6,155 nt of DNA from Ectobacillus sp048976805 (GCA_048976805.1 JBHGUR010000021.1:1-6155), one strand, 5' to 3'; positions 1 to 4,785 are shown, counted from the first letter of the stretch. The notes: generated by a model from the letters alone, not told the origin. Numbers and translations are program-made.

Positions 1-58
1 TTTTTTCATTTTCTCTATGTAATGTAACGGGGACAATCGTCAGTTTTTGTTGCGGCAT
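1..58 (-). CDS. Start of an unidentified protein, cut by the window edge
   Basis: An ATG at 58-56 (minus strand) opens a frame with no stop through base 1. It gives about 19 residues beginning MPQQKLTIVPVTLHRENEK. A near-perfect Shine-Dalgarno, AAAGGAGGTG on the minus strand (74-65), sits 6 nt upstream, which makes this a convincing real start despite the short visible length. I do not recognise the family from so few residues. The 49-residue gene upstream on the same strand ends 53 nt before this start, so the two could share a transcript. The ribosome binding site lies inside a perfect inverted repeat (64-71 with 96-103) that could hide it in the RNA. Confidence 0.7.
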   Translation of the reverse strand, partial: MPQQKLTIVPVTLHRENEK

Positions 59-63
59 AGAAA

Positions 64-103
64 GCACCTCCTTTAATTGATACATTTATAGTACCGGAGG
101 TGC
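64..103 (-). promoter_or_regulatory. Inverted repeat covering the ribosome binding site of the left-edge gene
   Basis: On the minus strand GCACCTCC (103-96) can pair over 8 bp with GGAGGTGC (71-64), leaving a 24-nt loop. The second arm contains the Shine-Dalgarno of the gene starting at 58, so the fold would block ribosome binding. There is no U-tract after the hairpin in the minus direction, so it is not a good terminator for that strand. On the plus strand the hairpin is followed by AGCTCTTTTT, a weak terminator-like tail. The repeat is seen directly. Translational control is inference. Confidence 0.4.
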
Positions 104-111
104 AGCTCTTT

Positions 112-261
112 TTATAGGCGTTGTTTGAATACGGGCTTACTGTCTATATACTTTAGTTCACCTTCCTGTACAATAAACCCCCTCTCTTCTAATATTGAAA
201 CAAATTTATTAACATTGCCATTAGGATCAATAAATTCATCCATCATTGGGTTTTGAGACAT
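112..261 (-). CDS. Small hypothetical protein, 49 residues
   Basis: The frame reads MSQNPMMDEF at its start and ends SKPVFKQRL. I chose the ATG at 261 because AAGGAG (276-271, minus strand) lies 9 nt before it. The ATG three codons upstream (270) directly abuts that Shine-Dalgarno, and the longer 68-residue reading from 318 has no ribosome binding site. The product is a small, soluble, acidic-to-neutral protein with no membrane segment or signal peptide and no cysteines. Its middle (FVSILEERGFIVQEGELKYID) looks like a helix followed by a strand pair. I do not recognise a family. The clean ribosome binding site and the coding-like composition argue that it is real. It is followed at 53 nt by the left-edge gene on the same strand and may form an operon with it. 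A possible sporulation-type promoter is noted at 301-330. Confidence 0.6.
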   Translation of the reverse strand: MSQNPMMDEFIDPNGNVNKFVSILEERGFIVQEGELKYIDSKPVFKQRL

Positions 262-300
262 CAATTTCATCTCCTTATCATCTGTAGAAAGCCCTGATAA

Positions 301-330
301 TAATGGTATGAAAAACAAATAAAGTTTGTG
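301..330 (-). promoter_or_regulatory. Possible sigma-K/sigma-E-like promoter for the 49-residue gene
   Basis: On the minus strand CATACCATTA (310-301) resembles the -10 of mother-cell sigma factors (sigma-K CATANNNTA, sigma-E CATACANT). A CAC lies 17 nt upstream (330-328), matching the short AC -35 of sigma-K. Transcription would start roughly 30 nt before the ATG at 261. No good sigma-A promoter is visible here. These consensus elements are short and can occur by chance. Confidence 0.25.
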
Positions 331-470
331 CCTATCTTAAAAATTGGCAGCGAAGACAGTCAAAACGTATGTCTTGTGCATCGCGGCTATGCAGAACCAA
401 TAGCAACCCTCCCTCATGTGATTAGGCTCTATCCGTTACTAGATAAAGCAGGGAGCACTCTTCCCCTCTA

Positions 471-504
471 AAAAAACACTAATGTTTAACGTTTTGTGTT
501 TTTT
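471..504. repeat. AT-rich inverted repeat
   Basis: AAAAAACAC (471-479) and GTGTTTTTT (496-504) form a perfect 9-bp inverted repeat around a 16-nt loop. Read on either strand it ends in a T-run inside the stem, as weak bidirectional terminators do. It lies between divergent genes, so termination of an obvious upstream gene is not required. Confidence 0.4.
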
Positions 505-507
505 AAC

Positions 508-528
508 ATGTTTGTCCAAACATTTTTT
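508..528 (+). repeat. Compact dyad followed by a T-run, upstream of the 179-residue gene
   Basis: ATGTTTG (508-514) and CAAACAT (517-523) are exact inverted copies separated by TC, followed by five further T residues (524-528). The symmetry suits either a small hairpin terminator or a dimeric repressor site. It lies 41 nt before the ribosome binding site-to-start region of the downstream gene and would overlap or precede its promoter. I cannot assign it to a known regulator. Confidence 0.4.
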
Positions 529-568
529 CTCAATTTACATAAACTTTAGAAAGGAGTGAGGTTTTCTT

Positions 569-1108
569 ATGTCATCGTTTCATAATGGCCGATTTAGTAA
601 AGCTGTTAACATACCTAACCCCTTGTATCAATCTTTGCAGGGGAGATATTTTGTTGGACAAACGGAACACATTCGTTTTGGAAAAGGGAAAAATGCGTGG
701 GGAGGCTTGGTTAACCCGTCTAAATCCGATGTCAATTTATTTGTAAATGCGTTTACCATAACCAATCATTCTAATCAACCTTTTGAAGCTGAAATTTGGT
801 TTAATCCCATTCCTCCTGGGAAGGCGCTGGTTTCGAATTATGTGACGCCCGCAAACACAGCCCTTTCCCCGCTTCCAAAGCCTGAAGTGAAAATCGCATA
901 TGCTGAATTTGTTGAAGGATTTCCAAGAAAAGGAGTAATGGCATTTAGGCGGATTGTACCCCCGCAAAGTACTTTAGTCAGTGATGAAGATGGGAAATTT
1001 ATCTTTCCGCCGGGTGAGGCATTTATTATTTTTTTAGTTTCGCCAAATAATGAAAGCATTCAGGCAGAGGTAGCGTTTGGATGGTTTGAAAAAAATAGAC
1101 TCTGTTAA
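569..1108 (+). CDS. DUF6143-like hypothetical protein
   Basis: This 179-residue protein starts at an ATG preceded by AAAGGAGTGAGG (550-561). Recognisable stretches are YFVGQTEHIRFGKGKNAWGG (about residues 27-46), VNLFVNAFTITNHS (55-68), RRIVPPQSTLVSDEDGKFIF (128-147) and the C-terminal VAFGWFE. From memory this pattern fits the uncharacterised Bacillaceae group DUF6143; a domain search would settle it. There is no signal peptide, membrane span or obvious catalytic motif. Alternating hydrophobic and polar residues suggest a beta-sheet protein. No function is known to me. The last three codons (R-L-C) and the TAA lie within the terminal repeat of the inserted element at 1098-1221, so the natural C-terminus may have been replaced. 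A -10-like CATAAACTTTA (538-548) with AC 16 nt upstream hints at sporulation-sigma control, weakly. Confidence 0.75.
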   Translation: MSSFHNGRFSKAVNIPNPLYQSLQGRYFVGQTEHIRFGKGKNAWGGLVNPSKSDVNLFVNAFTITNHSNQPFEAEIWFNPIPPGKALVSNYVTPANTALSPLPKPEVKIAYAEFVEGFPRKGVMAFRRIVPPQSTLVSDEDGKFIFPPGEAFIIFLVSPNNESIQAEVAFGWFEKNRLC

Positions 1109-1221
1109 AGGCTAATGTTAATTTTGATTGATTTGTTGATTTGGAACGAAAGGCGGCTCGGCCCCGCCCGCGGAAAGCGTCCGCCTGTAATGGAAAATCA
1201 ACAATCAAGTTTAACAGAGCC
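1098..1221. mobile_element. MITE-like inverted-repeat element, 124 bp, flanked by TA
   Basis: The ends are imperfect terminal inverted repeats: GACTCTGTTAAA (1098-1109) on the left and TTTAACAGAGCC (1210-1221) on the right, differing at one base. Both ends are flanked by TA (1096-1097 and 1222-1223), consistent with a 2-bp target duplication. Inside, TTGTTGATTT (1133-1142) pairs with AAATCAACAA (1195-1204), and AGGCGG (1151-1156) pairs with CCGCCT (1181-1186), around a GC-rich core. The left arm has about 18 extra bases relative to the right. No transposase is encoded, so it would be non-autonomous. The GC-rich core resembles, from memory, dispersed intergenic repeats of Bacillaceae. As RNA it would fold into a long hairpin that could also end transcription of the upstream gene. 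The mobile nature is inferred from structure alone. Confidence 0.55.
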
Positions 1222-1312
1222 TAGTTAAAAGAAAGGTAAACGTTTCTGCCTATAAAAGCCCAAAATGTTCAGTAAAAGGGAATAATTTCTGTAGAAATTT
1301 GTCATATATCTC

Positions 1313-1342
1313 TTGACCTTGTTCATATTTCGTTGTTAGAAT
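1313..1342 (+). promoter_or_regulatory. Sigma-A promoter of the guaA leader
   Basis: TTGACC (1313-1318) and TAGAAT (1337-1342) are separated by 18 nt. Transcription would begin near 1349, about 14 nt before the first pairing strand of the riboswitch, as expected for a purine riboswitch leader. No convincing PurR box pair accompanies this promoter. Confidence 0.65.
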
Positions 1343-1362
1343 CGAATAGGAAAATGAAAAAA

Positions 1363-1434
1363 CCTTCATATATCCTCGACAATATGGGTTGAGAGTCTCT
1401 ACCGGGTTGCCGTAACATAACCCGACTATGAAGG
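1363..1434 (+). ncRNA. Guanine-class purine riboswitch aptamer upstream of guaA
   Basis: The three-way junction of purine riboswitches is readable. P1 is CCTTCATA/TATGAAGG (1363-1370, 1427-1434). P2 is CTCGAC/GTTGAG (1375-1380, 1388-1393) with loop AATATGG. J2/3 is AGTCTCTACC (1394-1403). P3 is GGGTT/AACCC (1404-1408, 1419-1423) with an L3 containing CCGTAA. The specificity base in J3/1 is C (1426, within GACTATG), which by the established code selects guanine or hypoxanthine, not adenine. J2/3 reads GTCTCTACC where GTTTCTACC is commonest; the changed base corresponds to the outward-facing position 48 of the xpt aptamer, which is tolerant. It controls guaA through the antiterminator/terminator pair just downstream. 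Confidence 0.95.
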
Positions 1435-1486
1435 CAGTAATTCTACTATTTAAAGAACGGATCTTTAAAAGCTAGAATTCTGCCTT
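1431..1486 (+). promoter_or_regulatory. Antiterminator hairpin of the guaA riboswitch
   Basis: AAGGCAG (1431-1437) pairs with CTGCCTT (1480-1486) and AATTCTA (1439-1445) with TAGAATT (1473-1479), with T1438 bulged. An inner hairpin TTTAAAGA/TCTTTAAA (1449-1456, 1462-1469) extends it. The 5' arm takes bases from the P1 strand of the aptamer, and the 3' arm takes the 5' half of the terminator. The fold therefore competes with both and should form when no ligand is bound. The short TTTTTA after it could alternatively give weak termination. Confidence 0.6.
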
Positions 1487-1518
1487 TTTATATTAAAGGC
1501 GGAATTCTGGCTTTTTTT
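1471..1518 (+). terminator. Riboswitch-controlled intrinsic terminator before guaA
   Basis: Bases 1471-1487 pair with 1495-1511 over 17 positions (15 Watson-Crick, two G-U) around the loop TTATATT, followed at once by seven T residues (1512-1518). This is a strong intrinsic terminator lying 101 nt before the guaA start. Its 5' half is the same sequence used by the antiterminator, so ligand binding to the aptamer should favour termination. Confidence 0.8.
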
Positions 1519-1529
1519 GTATACTTTTG

Positions 1530-1546
1530 CGCTCATTGGATGAGCG
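1530..1546 (+). repeat. Short perfect hairpin in the guaA 5' leader
   Basis: CGCTCAT (1530-1536) and ATGAGCG (1540-1546) form a 7-bp stem with a TGG loop. It lies just after the riboswitch terminator and 74 nt before the guaA start, with no T-run. It would be part of the read-through mRNA only. Function unknown; mRNA protection is one possibility. Confidence 0.4.
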
Positions 1547-1619
1547 TAAGAGAGTAGCCGTCAGCTTATTGTTTGCTTCGCACAAATTGCACATATACTT
1601 AAATGTTGGGGTGATTCGT

Positions 1620-3155
1620 TTGAAAAAGCACGATTTCATTATTGTTTTAGACTTTGGCAGCCAGTATAACCAGTTGATTGCGCGCCGTATTCGCGAGTTT
1701 GGCGTATATAGCGAGCTTCATCCGCATACGCTTACGGCTGAAGAAATAAAGAAAATGAACCCAAAAGGAATCATTTTTTCGGGCGGGCCTAATAGCGTAT
1801 ATGATGATAACGCCTTTCGCTGCGATCCAGCTATTTTTGACTTAGGATTGCCTGTGTTGGGGATTTGCTATGGCATGCAGCTTATGACCCATCATTTCGG
1901 CGGGAAAGTAGAACGGGCCGAGCATCGCGAATATGGAAAAGCGGTTGTAAATGTTGAAAATGAGTCTAAGCTGTACAGCGGCCTTCCGAAAGAGCAAGTA
2001 GTATGGATGAGCCACGGCGATTTAGTAACTGGCTTGCCGGAAGGGTTTGTTGTAGACGCGACGAGCCAGTCCTGCCCGATTGCGGCAATGAGCAATGAAG
2101 ACCGCAAGTTTTACGGTGTGCAGTTCCACCCAGAAGTGCGCCATTCTGAATACGGCAATGATTTGTTGAAAAACTTTGTATTTGGCGTGTGCGGCTGCAC
2201 GGAAGGTTGGAATATGGAAAACTTCATTGAAGCGGAAATTGAAAAAATCCGCGAAACAGTCGGCGATAAAAAGGTGCTATGCGCGCTTAGCGGCGGTGTG
2301 GATTCTTCTGTGGTCGCCGTATTAATCCATAAAGCAATCGGAGACCAGCTGACTTGTATCTTCGTAGACCATGGCTTGCTTCGTAAAGGCGAGGCAGAAA
2401 GTGTAATGAAAACCTTCAGCGAAGGCTTCCATATGAATGTAATCAAAGTAGATGCCAAAGAACGATTTATGAACAAGCTAAAAGGCGTGAGCGATCCGGA
2501 GCAAAAACGTAAAATTATCGGCAACGAATTTATTTACGTTTTTGATGATGAAGCAGCAAAACTTGAGGGGATTGAGTTCTTGGCGCAAGGTACATTGTAT
2601 ACAGATATTATTGAGAGCGGAACATTGACTGCCCAAACAATTAAATCTCATCATAACGTTGGCGGTCTTCCGGAAGATATGCAGTTTAAATTGATTGAGC
2701 CTCTCAATACATTATTTAAAGATGAAGTGCGCGTATTAGGTTCCGAGCTTGGAATCCCAGATGAAATCGTGTGGCGCCAGCCGTTCCCAGGCCCTGGCTT
2801 AGGCATTCGTGTATTAGGCGAGGTAACAGAGGAGAAGCTGGAGATTGTTCGTGAATCTGACGCGATCTTACGTGAAGAAATTAAAAAGGCTGGCCTTGAC
2901 CGCGAAGTATGGCAATACTTTACGGCGCTGCCGGATATGCGCAGCGTGGGAGTTATGGGTGATGAACGTACGTATGATTATACGGTCGGCATTCGCGCGG
3001 TAACATCTATTGACGGCATGACAGCAGATTGGGCGCGCCTTCCGTGGGATGTGCTGGAGAAGATTTCAGTGCGCATTGTAAATGAAGTGAAGCATGTCAA
3101 CCGTGTTGTGTATGACATTACAAGCAAGCCGCCTGCAACAATCGAATGGGAATAA
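1620..3155 (+). CDS. guaA: GMP synthase (glutamine-hydrolysing)
   Basis: GuaA converts XMP, glutamine and ATP to GMP in the cytosol, the last step of de novo guanine nucleotide synthesis. The 511-residue product matches the usual ~513 of Bacillus GuaA. An N-terminal class I glutamine amidotransferase domain shows LDFGSQYNQLIARRIREFGV, the nucleophile elbow GICYG (C83) and FHPEV (H170, E172). The ATP pyrophosphatase domain begins near 200 and carries the P-loop SGGVDSS (224-230). The C-terminal dimerisation domain contains RQPFPGPGLGIR and ends TSKPPATIEWE. All key residues are present. I place the start at TTG 1620, six bases after GGGGTG (1608-1613), because this fits the family N-terminus. 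Reading upstream to TTG 1527 adds 31 residues unlike GuaA, and GTG 1611 lacks a good ribosome binding site. Expression is under the guanine riboswitch ahead of it. Confidence 0.97.
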   Translation: MKKHDFIIVLDFGSQYNQLIARRIREFGVYSELHPHTLTAEEIKKMNPKGIIFSGGPNSVYDDNAFRCDPAIFDLGLPVLGICYGMQLMTHHFGGKVERAEHREYGKAVVNVENESKLYSGLPKEQVVWMSHGDLVTGLPEGFVVDATSQSCPIAAMSNEDRKFYGVQFHPEVRHSEYGNDLLKNFVFGVCGCTEGWNMENFIEAEIEKIRETVGDKKVLCALSGGVDSSVVAVLIHKAIGDQLTCIFVDHGLLRKGEAESVMKTFSEGFHMNVIKVDAKERFMNKLKGVSDPEQKRKIIGNEFIYVFDDEAAKLEGIEFLAQGTLYTDIIESGTLTAQTIKSHHNVGGLPEDMQFKLIEPLNTLFKDEVRVLGSELGIPDEIVWRQPFPGPGLGIRVLGEVTEEKLEIVRESDAILREEIKKAGLDREVWQYFTALPDMRSVGVMGDERTYDYTVGIRAVTSIDGMTADWARLPWDVLEKISVRIVNEVKHVNRVVYDITSKPPATIEWE

Positions 3156-3198
3156 AAACGAACAAAAACGAACGTTTATTAAATGAACGTTCGTTTTT
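3154..3198 (+). promoter_or_regulatory. Candidate PurR operator (PurBoxes) upstream of pbuG
   Basis: Bacillus PurR binds paired inverted PurBoxes (AWWWCCGAACWWT) whose central CGAA cores are 16-17 nt apart. Here CGAA at 3169-3172 faces TTCG at 3190-3193 with exactly 17 nt between, and each box (3164-3176; 3186-3198 on the minus strand) agrees at 11 of 13 positions. A third box in direct orientation, also 11 of 13, lies at 3154-3166. The site ends just before the pbuG -35, and pbuG belongs to the PurR regulon in B. subtilis. Caution: a terminator palindrome could give this symmetry by itself. Confidence 0.45.
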
Positions 3199-3200
3199 GT
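3162..3200 (+). terminator. Intrinsic terminator of guaA
   Basis: A perfect 15-bp stem pairs 3162-3176 with 3186-3200 (core ACGAACGTT/AACGTTCGT) around a 9-nt loop, seven bases after the guaA stop. The T-run (3194-3198) is inside the 3' arm and is mirrored by As on the 5' arm, so it could work in both directions. The same bases form a candidate PurR operator, and the hairpin ends two bases before the pbuG -35. Confidence 0.8.
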
Positions 3201-3201
3201 G

Positions 3202-3230
3202 TTGACTAATCCGTGTTATTTCATTATAAT
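3202..3230 (+). promoter_or_regulatory. Sigma-A promoter of the pbuG leader
   Basis: TTGACT (3202-3207) and a perfect TATAAT (3225-3230) are separated by 17 nt. Transcription should begin near 3237-3239, about 22 nt before the riboswitch. It makes pbuG a transcription unit independent of guaA. Confidence 0.88.
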
Positions 3231-3259
3231 AAAACTGTAATTATTCATAAATACGAAAA

Positions 3260-3331
3260 GCCGTCGTATAATCTCGGGGATATGGCCCGAAAGTTTCTAC
3301 CTAGCTGCCGTAAATAGCTGGACTACGAGGC
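3260..3331 (+). ncRNA. Guanine-class purine riboswitch aptamer upstream of pbuG
   Basis: P1 pairs GCC-TCGTA with TACGA-GGC (3260-3268, 3324-3331, G3263 bulged). P2 is TCGGG/CCCGA around the canonical loop GATATGG. J2/3 is the canonical AAGTTTCTACC. P3 spans 3301-3307 with 3315-3321 around the canonical CCGTAAA loop. J3/1 contains GACTACG with C at 3323, the guanine/hypoxanthine-specific base. It is closer to the textbook xpt aptamer than the copy before guaA. Confidence 0.96.
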
Positions 3332-3372
3332 GTTAAGACAAATTGTTCGTGTACTGTATTTGTCGGCGCTTC
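3327..3372 (+). promoter_or_regulatory. Antiterminator of the pbuG riboswitch
   Basis: GAGGCG (3327-3332), part of the aptamer's closing strand, can pair with CGCTTC (3367-3372), the 5' arm of the terminator (one G-U). The stem continues with GACAAAT (3337-3343) and ATTTGTC (3358-3364). It excludes both P1 and the terminator, giving transcription on without ligand and off with guanine or hypoxanthine. Confidence 0.65.
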
Positions 3373-3398
3373 CGTGTTCAGTGGAAGCGTCTTTTTTT
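3365..3398 (+). terminator. Riboswitch-controlled intrinsic terminator before pbuG
   Basis: GGCGCTTCC (3365-3373) pairs with GGAAGCGTC (3383-3391) over 9 bp including one G-U, and wobble pairs can extend it inward. Seven T residues follow directly (3392-3398). It lies about 50 nt before the pbuG start codon, after the aptamer and antiterminator. Confidence 0.9.
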
Positions 3399-3449
3399 AT
3401 GGGGCTAAAGGGGGAGGCGGCAAATCATCATAAAGCGGAGGGGAATTAC

Positions 3450-4775
3450 ATGAAGCGTTATTTTCAATTCGAGGAACTCGGCACAACGTATCGTAAAGAG
3501 TTTATTGCCGGCCTAACGACGTTTTTATCCATGGCTTATATTTTGTTCGTTAATCCAGCTACACTCTCTTTAAGCACAGTGCCCGATTTGCCGAAAGGAA
3601 CAGGAATGGATGCGGGAGCTGTATTTGTAGCGACAGCGTTGGCGGCAGCGGTTGGGTCATTGATTATGGGCGTTTTTGCGAAATATCCGATTGCTTTGGC
3701 GCCTGGCATGGGGATTAATGCTTTCTTTGCTTATACAGTTATTTTGACGATGGGCATTCCGTGGCAGACAGCGATTGCAGGTACACTAGTGTCTGGTTTG
3801 TTATTCATTGTTTTAACGGCATCCGGCATTCGCGAAAAGATTATTAATGCGATACCGGCTGAATTGAAATTTGCAGTAGCGGCGGGGATCGGATTATTCA
3901 TTGCTTTTATCGGGTTTCAAAACGCTGGAATTATCGTGAAAAATGATGCGGTGCTTGTTGGGTTAGGCGACTTAACAAAGGGTCCGACATTGCTGGCGAT
4001 TTTCGGGGTATTAATAACAGTCATTTTAATGACAAGAGGCGTAAATGGCGCGGTATTTTTCGGAATGGTGCTCACTGCGATAGCGGGAGTAGCAGCAGGG
4101 TTAATTGAAGCGCCAAAAACGATTATCGGGTCAGTTCCAAGTCTTGAACCAACATTTGGGGTTGCGTTTATGCACTTGGGTGACATCTTTACGCTAGAAA
4201 TGCTTGTCGTTATCCTCACGTTTTTCTTTATTGATTTCTTTGATACAGCAGGCACGCTTGTTGCAGTGGCAAATCAGGCCGGTCTAATGAAGGATAATAG
4301 ATTGCCGCGTGCGGGAAAAGCCCTTTCTGCGGATGCGGTCGCTACAGTAATTGGCGCAATCTTCGGCACATCAACTACAACTTCTTATATCGAGTCTTCC
4401 GCTGGCGTGGCAGCGGGCGGACGTTCTGGCTTCACGGCAGTCGTAACAGCATGTTTCTTCTTGCTTGCTTTGCTTTTCTCGCCGCTGCTCAGTGTGGTAA
4501 CTCCTTCTGTGACGGCGCCGGCATTGATCATTGTAGGGATTTTAATGGTATCTTCTTTAGGGGAAATCGATTGGAAAAAGTTCGAAGTTGCGGTTCCTGC
4601 CTTTTTAACAATTATCGCGATGCCCCTTACGTACAGCATTGCGACAGGCATTGCGATTGGCTTTATCTTTTACCCGATTACAATGGTATTTAAAGGACGC
4701 TCGAAAGAAGTTCATCCGATTATGTATGTGATGGCGGTTATTTTCGTACTATATTTTATCTTCGTTCGTGAATAA
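3450..4775 (+). CDS. pbuG: Hypoxanthine/guanine permease
   Basis: A polytopic inner-membrane carrier of the AzgA-like branch of the NCS2 nucleobase transporter family, importing hypoxanthine and guanine. The 441-residue length matches B. subtilis PbuG (about 440). It opens FQFEELGTTYRKEFIAGLTT and carries family motifs: VNPATL (34-39), APGMGINAFFAY (84-95), DFFDTAGT (262-269) and GTSTTTSYIESSAGVAAGGR (306-325). Hydrophobic segments along the length are consistent with a 12-14-span fold. Start ATG 3450 follows GGAGGGG (3437-3443) by six bases; the ATG at 3399 overlaps the riboswitch terminator and has no ribosome binding site. I assign PbuG in preference to the paralogue PbuO from overall resemblance, including EVHPIMY near the C-terminus. 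It is transcribed from its own promoter through a guanine riboswitch and probably PurR. Confidence 0.93.
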   Translation: MKRYFQFEELGTTYRKEFIAGLTTFLSMAYILFVNPATLSLSTVPDLPKGTGMDAGAVFVATALAAAVGSLIMGVFAKYPIALAPGMGINAFFAYTVILTMGIPWQTAIAGTLVSGLLFIVLTASGIREKIINAIPAELKFAVAAGIGLFIAFIGFQNAGIIVKNDAVLVGLGDLTKGPTLLAIFGVLITVILMTRGVNGAVFFGMVLTAIAGVAAGLIEAPKTIIGSVPSLEPTFGVAFMHLGDIFTLEMLVVILTFFFIDFFDTAGTLVAVANQAGLMKDNRLPRAGKALSADAVATVIGAIFGTSTTTSYIESSAGVAAGGRSGFTAVVTACFFLLALLFSPLLSVVTPSVTAPALIIVGILMVSSLGEIDWKKFEVAVPAFLTIIAMPLTYSIATGIAIGFIFYPITMVFKGRSKEVHPIMYVMAVIFVLYFIFVRE

Positions 4776-4785
4776 AATGGCGGCC

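Larger units (their letters stand above)
331..545. other. Intergenic region with small inverted repeats, no gene found
   Basis: Between the divergent genes starting at 261 (minus) and 569 (plus) I find no credible coding frame. The stretch carries several short dyads: AAGACA/TGTCTT (353-358, 370-375), TGCAT/ATGCA (377-381, 389-393) and CTCCCT/AGGGAG (409-414, 450-455). Two AT-rich dyads near its right end are listed separately. The 350-455 part is less AT-rich than its surroundings. It could be a structured leader or a decayed sequence, but nothing identifies it. Confidence 0.4.

Noticed and set aside
262..318. Longer 68-residue version of the small left-hand gene
   Set aside because: No ribosome binding site before the upstream starts, whereas AAGGAG is well spaced from the ATG at 261.
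369..425. 18-codon frame starting at ATG 369 on the plus strand
   Set aside because: No ribosome binding site and unremarkable composition; likely chance.
1026..1208. 60-codon minus-strand frame crossing the inverted-repeat element
   Set aside because: It runs through the element's GC-rich core and the 3' end of the 179-residue gene in reverse, without a family match or ribosome binding site.
1236..1249. Possible CcpA cre site (GTAAACGTTTC)
   Set aside because: The TGWAANCGNTNWCA consensus fails at its right-hand end, and the position is too far from the guaA promoter to be persuasive.
1329..1346. TTCG and CGAA around the guaA -10 as a PurR site
   Set aside because: The cores are in the wrong relative orientation and 10 nt apart, unlike the 16-17 nt inverted PurBox pair.
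1527..1619. Longer guaA start giving 31 more residues
   Set aside because: The extension has no ribosome binding site, does not resemble GuaA N-termini and lies in the riboswitch leader right after the terminator.
2111..2524. 137-codon minus-strand frame inside guaA, and similar frames inside pbuG and other genes
   Set aside because: Opposite-strand or frame-shifted shadows of well-supported genes with no ribosome binding site or recognisable protein.
3360..3449. Longer pbuG start, including the ATG at 3399
   Set aside because: It would encode the riboswitch terminator; there is no ribosome binding site, and the family N-terminus fits ATG 3450.
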